Shown: positions 27,167-36,444, counted from the stretch's first letter. The stretch: 64,000 nucleotides of DNA from Alsobacter ponti (GCF_024294805.1 NZ_JANCLU010000007.1:140335-204334), one strand, 5' to 3'. Program-made: numbers and translations. The notes: generated by a model from the letters alone, not told the origin.

Positions 27167-28207
27167 TCACGAGGCGCGCGGCCGGCCTGCCGTCCGGACG
27201 AAGCGAATGGTCTCGTCGTGGCCATCGTGAAGCGTGGCGACCTCGCCGAGACGCGCCAACCGGTGCAGGTGCGCAAGGCTTTCCGCGAGCGCGAGGCGGC
27301 CTTGCCCTTCGGACACGGCGCGGGCGAAGACGCTCGCCGCGACCGTCCAGCAGGTCGCTGGCTCCGCAACGAGTTCAAGAATTCGCGCCAGTCGCTCCTC
27401 GTGGTGCTCGCGAAGGGCGGCAATGCGCGTCCGGAGCCCGAAAAAGGGCTCCCCATGGGACGGAAGAACCAGGCAGTCCGGCGGCAGGTCCTCGAAACGC
27501 GTCAGCGATGCGAGGTAGTCGCTGAGCGGATCGGCAAGGGGCTGCGATGGGAAGACCCCGATCACCGGAGTGATGCGCGGCAGCACCTGGTCTCCCGCGA
27601 TCAGGATGCGATCCGCCTCGCAGTAGAATGAGGCATGCTCGTCCGCGTGGCCGCCGGCTACGATCACCCGCCAGACGCGCCCGCCGATCCTGACCTCGTC
27701 GCCCTCCCGAATGCGGACCAGCTCCGGCGGCTGCTCGCCCAGGAGCTTCATCGTCGTCGCGCGATGCGACGCGAAACCTTGCAGCGACTGGGGGTCGCAG
27801 CCATGCCGGATGAGGAACCGGTCCATCTGACCGGCCGCGTCATCCTCGCCCAGACGGCGCAGACGAGCGCCCTGCCATTCGGTCAAGGTCGCAGTGAAAC
27901 ACGCGTCCTGACGCTGCACGAACCACCCCGCCAGGCCGACATGGTCGAGGTGCCCGTGCGTCGCGATGAGCCTTGTGATCGGCTTTCCGCGGAGCGGACC
28001 CGCGAACAGCGTCTCCCAGATCTCGCGCGCGGCCATCGTGTCGGGGCCGGCGTCGATCACCGTCCAGCCGGCCTCGTCCTCGAGCGCCCACACGTTGACG
28101 TGGTTGAGGCGTAACGGGAGGGGAATCCGACTCCACAGCACGCCGGGCGCCACGGCCCGCGCCTCGCCTGCGCCTGGTGTTTCAAACGAGGCGTATCGCA
28201 GCGCCAC
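27167..28207 (-). CDS. MBL-fold metallo-hydrolase
   Basis: A 346-residue metallo-beta-lactamase-fold enzyme. The zinc motif THGHLDH is intact, with the later GGHADEHASFYC and the SHGEPFFG metal ligands. The C-terminal ~90 residues form a helical, winged-helix-like domain as in LACTB2-type proteins. Enzymes of this class hydrolyse thioesters, lactones or phosphoesters. As the last gene of the long unit it may be a CoA-thioester or lactone hydrolase. It ends 10 bases from the start of no other gene; the next gene downstream is the binding-protein gene. Confidence 0.88.
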   Translation of the reverse strand: MALRYASFETPGAGEARAVAPGVLWSRIPLPLRLNHVNVWALEDEAGWTVIDAGPDTMAAREIWETLFAGPLRGKPITRLIATHGHLDHVGLAGWFVQRQDACFTATLTEWQGARLRRLGEDDAAGQMDRFLIRHGCDPQSLQGFASHRATTMKLLGEQPPELVRIREGDEVRIGGRVWRVIVAGGHADEHASFYCEADRILIAGDQVLPRITPVIGVFPSQPLADPLSDYLASLTRFEDLPPDCLVLPSHGEPFFGLRTRIAALREHHEERLARILELVAEPATCWTVAASVFARAVSEGQGRLALAESLAHLHRLARLGEVATLHDGHDETIRFVRTAGRPRAS

Positions 28208-28217
28208 GCGGAGCGTG

Positions 28218-28592
28218 TCAGTTGGCGAGGACGAAGCGGGGCAGCACGAAGCCGTCCGGCATCGTCGCGTAGACGAGTTCCACCCTACGACCGATCCAGT
28301 CTCCCTCCGGCGCCACGCCTTCCAGGTTGCTCATGAAGAGCGGACCCTCATCGAGGCGCACCGCGATCACGTTGTATGGCGGCTTGTAGGCCGGCAGGTA
28401 ATGGCGGTGAAAAACGACCCAGCTCAGGATTTCTCCCTTGCCGGAGACGGGCTGCCAGTCCGAGTCCTCCGACAGGCATTCAGGACAGATCGGGCCCGGT
28501 GGATAGCGGAACGCGCCACAGCCCCGGCAGCATTGAAGGCTGAGGCGGCGTTCCGAGACGCTTCGCCAGAACGGTCCGTCGTAAAGCCCCAT
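28218..28592 (-). CDS. DUF35 OB-fold/zinc-ribbon protein, partner of the adjacent thiolase-like gene
   Basis: A 124-residue protein with an N-terminal rubredoxin-like zinc ribbon (C22-x2-C25 and C36-x2-C39) and a C-terminal OB fold (SGKGEILSWVVFHRHY to the end). DUF35 proteins form complexes with thiolase-like proteins, as in the Ltp2-ChsH2 aldolase of steroid side-chain degradation, where the DUF35 domain is required for the CoA thioester substrate. The chosen start is ATG 28592; a TTG about 20 codons upstream with a GAGGCGAC-like site is an alternative. It directly follows the thiolase-like gene. Confidence 0.85.
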   Translation of the reverse strand: MGLYDGPFWRSVSERRLSLQCCRGCGAFRYPPGPICPECLSEDSDWQPVSGKGEILSWVVFHRHYLPAYKPPYNVIAVRLDEGPLFMSNLEGVAPEGDWIGRRVELVYATMPDGFVLPRFVLAN

Positions 28593-28653
28593 GACGGGCG
28601 GCGGGGTCGCCGGTTGCGCCGGCGTCGCTTCTGTTGATCCGGACAAGGTCGCC

Positions 28654-29817
28654 TCACCGGCCGTAGATGATCGACATGGCCTTGCCGGCCACGTCGGAGG
28701 AGTAGTGAACGAAGCGGCAATCCGGAACCTGGCGAGGACCGCACTCGCCGCGCAGCTGGCGGACGGCCTCGATCTGGTGGCTCCACCCCTGCATATAGCT
28801 TTCCGAAAGATGACCGCCCGCGGTATTGGTCGGCAGCTGGCCGCCGGGTCCGATCCCCTTCTCCCGCAGCAGCCGGCCCGCCTCGCCCAAGGCGCAGTAG
28901 CCGTATCCCTCCAGCGCGAGAGGCACGTGCACGGAGAAGCTGTCGTAGATCTGCACGACATCAATGTCCTGCGGGCCGATCCCGGCTCCCTCGAAGCTCG
29001 CGGAGGCGGCCTCCTGCTGCGCGGGAAGGTAGAGATCGAGAAGGCGGGGCGCGAGGCTCGTCGCGTTGCGATTCAGGTCGGAGCGGCCGATCGCCTCGAT
29101 GAAAACCGGGCGCTGGCTGAGCGTCCGGGCGCGACCGGCCTCCGCGATCACGAGAGCGACCCCGCCATCGTTGATGAGGCAATAATCCAGCATCCGCAGC
29201 GGTTCGCAGACATAGGGGGAGGCGACGTAGTCCTCGATCGTGATCGGCTTGCGCATGATCGCGTCCGGGTTCAGCGACGCCCAGCCGCGCTGCGCAACGG
29301 CGACCTCGCCGAGGTCACGCTCCGCGAAGCCCCGTTCGGATTGATAGCGCCGCATCATCAGCGCGTAGAGTCCGCCCTGAGACGTGAGACCCCAGGGAGC
29401 GTGGTAGACGTATGACAGGTAGGCTCCCCCTCCCATCGCGTTCGGGCCGCCATACTGGGTTCCACCCGAGCGCTGGTTATTGCCATAGACCAGCACGATG
29501 ACCTCGGCGAAGCCGGCCTCGATCGCCATGCACGCCTGCGTAACGCTCTGGACGGCATCGGCCTGCCCGCCCCAGCGGACGTTCAAGCCCAGCAACTCGC
29601 CCATTCGTTCATAGGGCGTCGTTGGGCCCACGATGAGCCCGTCGATCTGGTCCCTGGCGATCCCGGCGTCGTGGAGAGCGTTGCGGAACGCGCGGGCCGC
29701 GTAGCCGACCGAGTCGGCCGGCTTCTCTCCCGCTCGCGTGCGGACCCAGTCGCCCACCCAATCCGTATGGCCGACCCCGATGATCGCCGCGGTTCGTCTG
29801 TGACGTGGCTTGACCAT
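28654..29817 (-). CDS. Thiolase-like protein, probable Ltp2-type aldolase (copy A)
   Basis: A 387-residue thiolase-superfamily protein of the SCP2/Ltp2 branch. By alignment with thiolases, the nucleophilic cysteine is replaced: the stretch WGGQADAVQS at 82-91 has Q85 where the cysteine would be. The C-terminal motif that normally contains GHPxGATG reads GGHLSESYMQGW, with Y341, as in the Ltp2 steroid aldolase. This predicts retro-aldol cleavage of a beta-hydroxyacyl-CoA rather than thiolysis. The DUF35 partner gene follows. The start at 29817 (MVKPRHRRTAAIIGVGHT) has the family N-terminus. Confidence 0.88.
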   Translation of the reverse strand: MVKPRHRRTAAIIGVGHTDWVGDWVRTRAGEKPADSVGYAARAFRNALHDAGIARDQIDGLIVGPTTPYERMGELLGLNVRWGGQADAVQSVTQACMAIEAGFAEVIVLVYGNNQRSGGTQYGGPNAMGGGAYLSYVYHAPWGLTSQGGLYALMMRRYQSERGFAERDLGEVAVAQRGWASLNPDAIMRKPITIEDYVASPYVCEPLRMLDYCLINDGGVALVIAEAGRARTLSQRPVFIEAIGRSDLNRNATSLAPRLLDLYLPAQQEAASASFEGAGIGPQDIDVVQIYDSFSVHVPLALEGYGYCALGEAGRLLREKGIGPGGQLPTNTAGGHLSESYMQGWSHQIEAVRQLRGECGPRQVPDCRFVHYSSDVAGKAMSIIYGR

Positions 29818-29828
29818 TCCGCCGCTCC

Positions 29829-31139
29829 TCAACGCATGGCATTGGGCAGGAAAAGGGCCATGCCCGGGAACAGGCAGAGCAGGAGCAGCATCACGTAGCT
29901 CGCGAACACATAGGGAGTAATGCCGCGAAAGACGTCCTCCAGCCGGAGAAGGCTTCCCGCGGCGCCCTTCACAACGAAGCAGTTCAATCCCACCGGGGGC
30001 GTGATCAGCCCGAGTTCCGCGAGCACCACGACGTAGACGCCGAACCAGATCGTGTCGAAGCCGAGCTTTCGCATGACGGGCTCGATCACCGGCAGGGTCA
30101 CGGCCAGCATCGCGGGCGCGTCCATGATCATGCCCAGCACGGTGAAGATGACGGTGACGATGAGGACGACGACCCACCGGTTCACGTCCAGTCCCGTCAG
30201 CGTCGAGCCGATGAGATCGGAGAGGCCGCTGAACGCGAGAAAGCGCGAGAAGATCAATGCCGATATGATGATCGCGAAGATCATGCAGGTCGTCTGCACG
30301 GTCTCCCGCAGGATGTGCCCGAGGTCGAGGCCCTTGAGGCCGCGCTGACGGTAGACCGCCATCACGAAGGTGACCACCGCGCCGATGGCTCCGCCTTCCG
30401 TGGGAGTGAACACCCCGAAGAAGAGGCCTCCCACGATGGTCCCGATGACGACGACGAGAGGACCGATCAGGCGGATCGACCAGAACCGCTCCGTCCAGGT
30501 GAAACGCTCCGGCGCGCGGGGCGCCTTTTCCGGATTCCTGAGGGCGTAGACCAGCGTTACCACCATGATGATGAGCGTGAACACCAGTCCCGGAATGATC
30601 CCGGCGAGCAGCAGACGGCCGATGCTGGCATCGGTCAGAATGCAATAGACCACCATCAACGTGCTCGGCGGGATGAGGACCGACAGGGTGCCGGAGATCG
30701 CGATGGAGGCGGACGCGAGGGATTTGTCGTAGCCCCGCTTGAGCATCGAGGGCAGCGCAAGCTTCGTGAAAAGAACGGCGGTCCCGACGCTCGAGCCGGC
30801 CGCCGCGCCGAAGGCGGCCGACGCGCCGGTCGTCGCGATGGCGAGTCCACCGGGAAGCCGGCCGAACCATTTCACCGCCGCCTCGAACAGGTCCTCGCCA
30901 AGCCCTGCCTTCATGGCGAAGTATCCCATCAGCAGGAACATGGGAATGACGCTGAAGTGAAAGCTCGCCGTCGTCGCGAAAAACACGGTGCTCAGCGTCG
31001 ACGACGCGCCCATGAACCCCGCGAGCGCCCCCAGCCCCAGGATCCCGACGAGGCCCAGCGCCACCGCGACGTTCACGCCGGCCAGGATCGCCACGAAAAG
31101 GGACGCGATGCCGACGACGCCGACCGTGATCTCATCCAT
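29829..31139 (-). CDS. dctM: TRAP transporter large permease (DctM)
   Basis: A 436-residue, highly hydrophobic protein with about 12 membrane helices, the ion-coupled transport subunit of a TRAP transporter. Landmark segments are the GVNVAVALGLVGILG helix, MGYFAMKAGLGEDLF, GGLAIATTGASAAFGAAAGSS and the PPSTLMVVYCI hairpin. It works with the small DctQ subunit, whose gene overlaps by 8 bases, and the periplasmic DctP. Sodium-driven import of a carboxylate is the usual function. Confidence 0.95.
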   Translation of the reverse strand: MDEITVGVVGIASLFVAILAGVNVAVALGLVGILGLGALAGFMGASSTLSTVFFATTASFHFSVIPMFLLMGYFAMKAGLGEDLFEAAVKWFGRLPGGLAIATTGASAAFGAAAGSSVGTAVLFTKLALPSMLKRGYDKSLASASIAISGTLSVLIPPSTLMVVYCILTDASIGRLLLAGIIPGLVFTLIIMVVTLVYALRNPEKAPRAPERFTWTERFWSIRLIGPLVVVIGTIVGGLFFGVFTPTEGGAIGAVVTFVMAVYRQRGLKGLDLGHILRETVQTTCMIFAIIISALIFSRFLAFSGLSDLIGSTLTGLDVNRWVVVLIVTVIFTVLGMIMDAPAMLAVTLPVIEPVMRKLGFDTIWFGVYVVVLAELGLITPPVGLNCFVVKGAAGSLLRLEDVFRGITPYVFASYVMLLLLCLFPGMALFLPNAMR

Positions 31140-31683
31140 GGAAGGCGACCTCTTCTTCCGGCGTCACGTGGACGTCCTCGTCGTCGTGCGCGCCAAACAG
31201 GCACACCCTGACGAAGTCGAGCAGGAACTGGACGCAGAGAAGACCCGCTCCCAAGGACACGGCGAACTTGGAAGGCCAGATCGGGAAGCGCACGACGCCC
31301 CAGGCGCTCTCTCCCATCCTGTAGGCGCGGGCGGCGTATCCGAAGGTCGCCCACGCGACCCACGCCATGAAAAGGCATCCCAACGCCAGCGTGACCAGGA
31401 GAAGTCCGGTGCGCAGGGCCTTCGGCAGGTTGTCCGTCAGCATCGTGACCCGGATGTGCCCCTTCCTGAGCTGCGTATAGGCCATCGGCAGAAGGATGAT
31501 GATGGGCATGGCCGCTTCGGTGATCTCCAGCGTCCCGGTGATAGGGAGGTTGAAGAGCTTCCGGCTCAGCGCGTTGGTGTTGACGAGCCACATCAGCAGA
31601 AACAGGGCGACGCCGGCGGCTGCGGCGACGGCCGTCATCAGACGTCCATACCAGGTGTAGAGCGCGACGAAGCCAGTGCGCAT
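31132..31683 (-). CDS. dctQ: TRAP transporter small permease (DctQ)
   Basis: A 183-residue protein with four membrane helices, the small subunit of the TRAP transporter. Helices begin at about residue 16, with the DctQ-typical LPITGTLEITEAAMPIIILLP region and a loop with KGHIRVTML. Its 3' end overlaps the start of dctM by 8 bases, a normal coupled arrangement. It is longer than minimal DctQ by an acidic tail (DEDVHVTPEEEV). Confidence 0.92.
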   Translation of the reverse strand: MRTGFVALYTWYGRLMTAVAAAAGVALFLLMWLVNTNALSRKLFNLPITGTLEITEAAMPIIILLPMAYTQLRKGHIRVTMLTDNLPKALRTGLLLVTLALGCLFMAWVAWATFGYAARAYRMGESAWGVVRFPIWPSKFAVSLGAGLLCVQFLLDFVRVCLFGAHDDEDVHVTPEEEVAFHG

Positions 31684-31750
31684 GAGGACCCCGCGGAGCC
31701 TGAAGGAGACGGAACGGCCCGGATGGGCCGTTCCTCGAAACCGCGGTGGA

Positions 31751-32764
31751 TCAGAAGTTGAGCGCCTTCACGATCTCGTCGGTGCTCAGCCCCGTCGCCT
31801 TGGCCCGCTTGATCCATTCGTCCTGGACGGCCTTGATCCCGGGGTCGTTGGACACGACCTTCGCGAAATCACCGGCTGGGAACGGCAGGACCTCGACTTT
31901 GCCCGTGTCCTTCCAACGCTTCCGCACGACGTTTTCGGCCTTCATCATCTCGGTCGTATATTGAACGAGATACTCACGGCCGATGCTTTCGAGGTCGGCC
32001 TGGAGGTCCTTGGGCAGCTTGTTGAACTTGTCGATGTTGATCGCGATCAGATGTCCCCAGGAGGCGCCGAGAGGAAGCTCGACGTAGTACTTGGCGACCT
32101 CGTCGTACTTCCAGCCCGCGGCGAGCGTGGGCCCGACCGGGCTGCAGTCGAGGATCTTGCGTTCCAGGCCCTCATATGTCTCCGGCGTGCCCATCGAAAC
32201 CGGCACGCCGCCCAGCGCCTTGATCAGCGCGGGAAGCGCGAATCCGTAGGAGCGGACGCGCAAGCCCTTGAAATCCTCGACGCTCCGCACCGGCTTGTTG
32301 CAGATCATGCCGTAGGCCTCGAGCGGCCGGAGCCCGATCAGCTTGAGTTTGTACTTCGCCAGTTCTTCCGGGAACTGAGGATAGGTCTGGTGCCAGACAT
32401 TCATCAGAAGGCCGAGTTCGATGGACGAATTCGGCTGCGGCCAGAAATAGCTGATCGCGTTGTTGATGAGCAGCTGGTCCGGGAAATAGGGCGTCACGAC
32501 GTCACCGAGATCGCCGACTCCGTTCTCGATGGCGGTCGGGATCTCGTTGATGCCGGCGACGCTTCCGCCCCAGTGGATCCGGATCTTGTGCTTGCCGCCG
32601 CTCCGGCGCTCGACTTCATTGGCGAACCACTGCGTGGTCACGGCCTGAGGGTCGCCGGCTCCCTGCGGCTTGTACGTGACCCAGTTCAAAGTCTCGGCTT
32701 CGGCCGCGCCCAGCCCTGCAAGTCCAAGCATTCCGGCGACAATGCCGGAGATAGCGAGCCTCAT
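31751..32764 (-). CDS. dctP: TRAP transporter substrate-binding protein (DctP)
   Basis: A 337-residue periplasmic receptor with a signal peptide (1-23, ending GAAEA-E). Fold markers are the PQAVTTQWFANEVERRSGGK region, the strand KIRIHWGGSV, the conserved arginine segment in LRVRSYGFALPALIKALGG that usually binds the carboxylate, and GTPETYEGLERKILD. AGGAGG stands upstream of the start at 32764; an upstream in-frame ATG is not needed. Ligands of this family are organic acids, so it fits the surrounding CoA-ligase and CoA-transferase genes. Confidence 0.93.
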   Translation of the reverse strand: MRLAISGIVAGMLGLAGLGAAEAETLNWVTYKPQGAGDPQAVTTQWFANEVERRSGGKHKIRIHWGGSVAGINEIPTAIENGVGDLGDVVTPYFPDQLLINNAISYFWPQPNSSIELGLLMNVWHQTYPQFPEELAKYKLKLIGLRPLEAYGMICNKPVRSVEDFKGLRVRSYGFALPALIKALGGVPVSMGTPETYEGLERKILDCSPVGPTLAAGWKYDEVAKYYVELPLGASWGHLIAINIDKFNKLPKDLQADLESIGREYLVQYTTEMMKAENVVRKRWKDTGKVEVLPFPAGDFAKVVSNDPGIKAVQDEWIKRAKATGLSTDEIVKALNF

Positions 32765-32892
32765 TGGTCGTCCTCCTCTTGATCCGAGGCTCTCTACGGA
32801 GCCTTTGCATTGCCTGAAGCCTAACCCGGTCAGCGCCAAAACAAAAAAATATAAGGGGCATATCATCTATCGAAAAACGGCATGACCGGCTG

Positions 32893-33768
32893 TCAGCCCT
32901 TGAACAGAGGCTCGGGCAGTCCGGCGGCGCCGGGCTGCACGACGAACGTTCCCCCCGCGAGCGCTTGACCTGCCTTCTCCTCGTCCGAAAGCCCGAGCCG
33001 CATGGTGGTGATCAACAGCGTGCCGAGATCCTGTCCGATGAAGGCGACGCTGGTCGGCCGGCTGACGGGGAGGGGAATCGTCCTCTCCAGGCGGGCTTCC
33101 GGGTCGTAACGGGCGACGCGCCCCGCCCCGACCTCCGCCACCCAGAGATATCCCTCGGCGTCGACCGTGCAGCCGTCCGGACGACCCGGGCGGTCCCTGT
33201 AGTCGAGAAAGACCTGCCGGGGCCCGATCTCGCCGGTCTCCGGCGAGAACGCATAACGGTAGATCTGGCCGGGCCGGGAATCCGCGAAGTAGAGCGTGCG
33301 ATCGTCCGGGCTCCAGGAAATCCCGTTCGACATCGTGACGCCGTCGTCCATCTTCCTGACGGAGAGGTCCGGATCCAGGCGATAGAGCCCCCCGGCGCCC
33401 TCGGTCACCCGGGGCGAGAACGTGCCGAACCAGAAGCGGCCCCGACGGTCCGTCGAGCCGTCGTTGATCCGTTCGACCGAGAAGTCGAGGGGGCCGGGGT
33501 CGATGTCACGAAACGGCCCCTCCGGGCTGTCGCTGAGCGCGATCCCGTTTCGCGATGCGAGCAGCAGCCCTCCGCCTTCCCGCAGCGCGAGGCAGCCGGG
33601 CATCCGCGCAAGCGCCGTGTCCGAGCCGTTGCGTCCGGCCGCATCGCGCCGGTGCAGGATCCTGTTGACTACGTCGAACCACGTCACCTGGCCGGTCCGG
33701 TGATCCCACACCGGCCCCTCGCCCAGTTCGTCGATTGTGTCGCAGAAACGGGCGACCGTAGATGGCAT
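32893..33768 (-). CDS. SMP-30/gluconolactonase-family hydrolase
   Basis: A 291-residue six-bladed beta-propeller. Metal-ligand segments are seen in ELGEGPVWDHRTGQ, RINDGSTDRRGRFW, TMSNGISWSPDDRTLYFADS and DGCTVDAEGYLWVAE. Enzymes of this family hydrolyse lactones with a bound Ca or Zn ion. A GAGAGGA site lies upstream of ATG 33768. It is placed between the alcohol dehydrogenase and TRAP genes, so oxidation of an alcohol to a lactone and opening of that lactone is a plausible pair of steps, as inference. Confidence 0.9.
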   Translation of the reverse strand: MPSTVARFCDTIDELGEGPVWDHRTGQVTWFDVVNRILHRRDAAGRNGSDTALARMPGCLALREGGGLLLASRNGIALSDSPEGPFRDIDPGPLDFSVERINDGSTDRRGRFWFGTFSPRVTEGAGGLYRLDPDLSVRKMDDGVTMSNGISWSPDDRTLYFADSRPGQIYRYAFSPETGEIGPRQVFLDYRDRPGRPDGCTVDAEGYLWVAEVGAGRVARYDPEARLERTIPLPVSRPTSVAFIGQDLGTLLITTMRLGLSDEEKAGQALAGGTFVVQPGAAGLPEPLFKG

Positions 33769-33830
33769 CGATACGTCCTCTCGAATGGAGCCCGGCGGAA
33801 AGGCTTGCGGTCCCGACCGAACCGCGTCGG

Positions 33831-34874
33831 TCAAAGGCCCGGCTTCAGGAGAATGCGGCCGGTGGTCCGCCCTGCCTCCATGAGTTCGTGCGCCCGGCAG
33901 GCGGCCTCGAGCGGCAGCCGGTCGAGCACGACGGGCCTGACGAGCCCCTGGGCCACAAGGTCCAGCGCGTCGCGCAGCTGCTCGCGCGAGGTGCTCTTGG
34001 CGCTCATGATCGTGATGTCCCGCATGAATATCTGCGCGGGGTTGAGCTGCACGAAGTCGCCTGTGAGCTGGCCGATGAAGACCCACCGCGCCCCCATCGC
34101 GAGGCTCCGGCGGGTCGGCTGGAACAGCACGCTGCCGACATTGTCGATCACGACGTCGACGCCGTTCCCATCCGTGACGTCCATGACCTCGCGGGAGAAG
34201 TCGCCGCCTCTTGCGGCGAGGACGACATGGTGAGCGCCAGCGTCCCTGATGGCCTGCGCCTTGTCCGGGGAGGTGGTGACTCCGATGACGATGCCGCCTG
34301 CGAGGCGCGCCAGCTGGATGCCGTGAATGCCCAGCCCGCCGCCGGCGCCCGACACGAGCACCCGCTCGCCCGGCCTGACCTTCGCCACGTCCCGGATGGC
34401 GTTGAGTTCGGTTCCGATCGCGCAGGCCACGATGGAGGCCTCGTCCAGCGCCACGCCTGGGGGGACGAGCGCGACGTTGTCCTCCTCGACGCAGACGAAC
34501 TCCGCGTACCCGCCGTTCAGACCCGCATCGCCGAGAAACTCCCGCTCCTCGCACGAGGTCTCGCGCCCCGTTCGGCAGTGCCGGCAATGACCGCAAATGT
34601 GCCGCCGCTGCGCGGTGGCGACCCGATCGCCGACCTTGAACTGCGTGACGCCGGGACCGACGTCGACGATTTCGCCGGAGACTTCGTGCCCGGGGATGAA
34701 CGGCAGTTCGACTCCGCGCTTCATCGTGCCGTTCCGCGTCACGACATCGTGGAAGCAAACGCCGCACGCTTCCACCTTGATCAGGACGTCGTGCCGGCGG
34801 CGTTCCGGCACGGGAACGTTCTCGATGGCCATCGCTTCGGCCGGCCCCGTCGATCGCACAACGGCCGCTCGCAT
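33831..34874 (-). CDS. Zinc-dependent alcohol dehydrogenase (MDR)
   Basis: A 347-residue medium-chain dehydrogenase. The catalytic-zinc region ACGVCFHDVVTRNG, the GHEVSGEI segment, the structural zinc loop CGHCRHCRTGRETSC and the nucleotide motif SGAGGGLGIHGIQLA are all visible. It oxidises an alcohol, or reduces an aldehyde, with NAD(P). The start at 34874 (MRAAVVRSTGPAEAM) is family-like; upstream in-frame codons overlap the DUF35 gene and are rejected. It follows the second DUF35/thiolase pair in the same unit. Confidence 0.93.
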   Translation of the reverse strand: MRAAVVRSTGPAEAMAIENVPVPERRRHDVLIKVEACGVCFHDVVTRNGTMKRGVELPFIPGHEVSGEIVDVGPGVTQFKVGDRVATAQRRHICGHCRHCRTGRETSCEEREFLGDAGLNGGYAEFVCVEEDNVALVPPGVALDEASIVACAIGTELNAIRDVAKVRPGERVLVSGAGGGLGIHGIQLARLAGGIVIGVTTSPDKAQAIRDAGAHHVVLAARGGDFSREVMDVTDGNGVDVVIDNVGSVLFQPTRRSLAMGARWVFIGQLTGDFVQLNPAQIFMRDITIMSAKSTSREQLRDALDLVAQGLVRPVVLDRLPLEAACRAHELMEAGRTTGRILLKPGL

Positions 34875-34888
34875 GAGCTGTCCTCTCC

Positions 34889-35302
34889 TCAATCCACCAG
34901 CCTGAACTTCAGCAACGTGACCTCCGGGGTCACGTCGTCGAAGCACGCCTCCACCCGGCGCCCGATGCGGATCTCGGCGTTGTCGGCTCCGACGATGTTC
35001 GAGTAGAGCTTCACGCCTTCGTCCAGCTGGACGAGCACCACGTTGTAGGGCGCCTCATCGCGGAAGCCCTCGAAATAGACCTGATGGAAGATGGCCCTCG
35101 ACCAGATCGTGCCTCGCCCGGAAAGCTGCGGCCATTCGGTGTCCTCGCTCCCGCATGCCGGGCAATGCCGAAATGGGGCGAACCGCAGGGTCCCGCAGGC
35201 GGCACACCGGGGCAGTCGCAGCTCGTGCCGCCTGAGCGCCTCCCAGTAGGGTCGGTTGCGGGAGTCGACGACCGGGAGCGGCTTTCGATACGCGACGCTC
35301 AT
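34889..35302 (-). CDS. DUF35 OB-fold/zinc-ribbon protein (copy B)
   Basis: A 137-residue homologue of the DUF35 protein at 28218-28592. The zinc ribbon is C33-x2-C36 and C47-x2-C50, followed by the OB fold (SGRGTIWSRAIFHQVYFEGF and onward). Its start overlaps the end of the upstream thiolase-like gene by four bases (ATGA at 35299-35302), which suggests coupled translation and a tight complex. The two DUF35 proteins of the operon are clearly homologous but not recent duplicates. Confidence 0.88.
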   Translation of the reverse strand: MSVAYRKPLPVVDSRNRPYWEALRRHELRLPRCAACGTLRFAPFRHCPACGSEDTEWPQLSGRGTIWSRAIFHQVYFEGFRDEAPYNVVLVQLDEGVKLYSNIVGADNAEIRIGRRVEACFDDVTPEVTLLKFRLVD

Positions 35303-36444
35303 CGCGGATCCTTCCCGTAGATGATGGAGGACACGATCGGAGAGCCGAGCATGAACTGGACGTGGCTGGCGTCCTTGACTTGCCGGTCCCCGCATTCTCC
35401 CCTGAGCTGGCGCACCGCTTCCACGTTGAGCGCCCAGCCCTGCATGTAGCTGTCGGAGAGATGCCCGCCCGACGTATTGGTCGGGAAGCGCCCACCGAGC
35501 CGCAGTTGTCCTTCGGCCACGAAGGGTCCGCTCTCGCCAGGCTTGCAGAACCCGAAGCCTTCCAGGGAGAACAGCACGGTCGGCGTGAAGTTGTCGTAGA
35601 TCATGAGCGCCGACATGTCGTCGCGCGTGACGCCCGCCATGGCGTAGACCTCCTCGGCCACGCGTCGCATCGGATCACGCCAGAAATCTTCGGGCGGGAC
35701 GTAGACGTCCGCCAGGGCCGACGCCTGCGCGAAGCCGCGGATGTAGACGGGTGGCTTCGCCATGTCGCGCGCCCGCTCCGCGGATGTGAGGATCAGTGCG
35801 ACGCCGCCATCGTTGATGAGGCAGTAGTCGAACAGGTGAAGCGGCTCCGCGATGAAGCGCGAGTTCTGGTGATCCTCGACCGTGATCGGCTGCCGCATGA
35901 CCGCATCGGGGTTCAGGACGGCGTGGTTGCGGAAAGCGACCGCGATCTCGGCAAGATGCAGGCTGGTTGTCCCGTAGAGATGGGCGTGACGCTCGAACTG
36001 CATGGCGTGCGCCGCCCCGGGCGATGTCATGCCGTAGGGAAACCATACCGAACCGCCCGCTCCGCCGTAGCGGTCCGCCTCGCCGCCGTATTTCGAGCCG
36101 GCGCTCCGGCCGTTGTTGCCGTAGACCAGCGCGCAGACGTCACACTGGCCGGCCGCGATGGCGAGCGCCGCCATCTGGATGCTGGAGCCGGACATGCGCC
36201 CCTGGCCGGGTGTGATCTGGACGTAGCGTGGGTCCAGCCCGGTCATTTCGCAGAATTGCTGATAATCCGGGATCCGGCTGACGATCAGGCCGTCCACGTC
36301 GCCCCGCCCGAGCCCGGCATCGGCGAGGGCGAGGTCCATGGCCTCGATGCCGAGGTCCTCGGCGCTGTAGCCGGGCAGGCGCCCGAATTTCGTCGTTCCG
36401 ACGCCCGCGACCGCGACGACCCCGGAGAGCTCGCGCCGGGTCAT
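35299..36444 (-). CDS. Thiolase-like protein, probable Ltp2-type aldolase (copy B)
   Basis: A 381-residue homologue of copy A. In the nucleophile region (ITPGQGRMSGSSIQMA, 77-92) there is no cysteine: the aligned residue is G82 or R83, depending on one gap. The C-terminal motif is GGHLSDSYMQGW with Y333. It therefore also looks like an Ltp2-type aldolase with its own DUF35 partner. Its start at 36444 overlaps the end of the acyl-CoA ligase gene by ATGA. Two complete pairs in one operon suggest two cleavages, or one cleavage on two substrates. Confidence 0.88.
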   Translation of the reverse strand: MTRRELSGVVAVAGVGTTKFGRLPGYSAEDLGIEAMDLALADAGLGRGDVDGLIVSRIPDYQQFCEMTGLDPRYVQITPGQGRMSGSSIQMAALAIAAGQCDVCALVYGNNGRSAGSKYGGEADRYGGAGGSVWFPYGMTSPGAAHAMQFERHAHLYGTTSLHLAEIAVAFRNHAVLNPDAVMRQPITVEDHQNSRFIAEPLHLFDYCLINDGGVALILTSAERARDMAKPPVYIRGFAQASALADVYVPPEDFWRDPMRRVAEEVYAMAGVTRDDMSALMIYDNFTPTVLFSLEGFGFCKPGESGPFVAEGQLRLGGRFPTNTSGGHLSDSYMQGWALNVEAVRQLRGECGDRQVKDASHVQFMLGSPIVSSIIYGKDPR

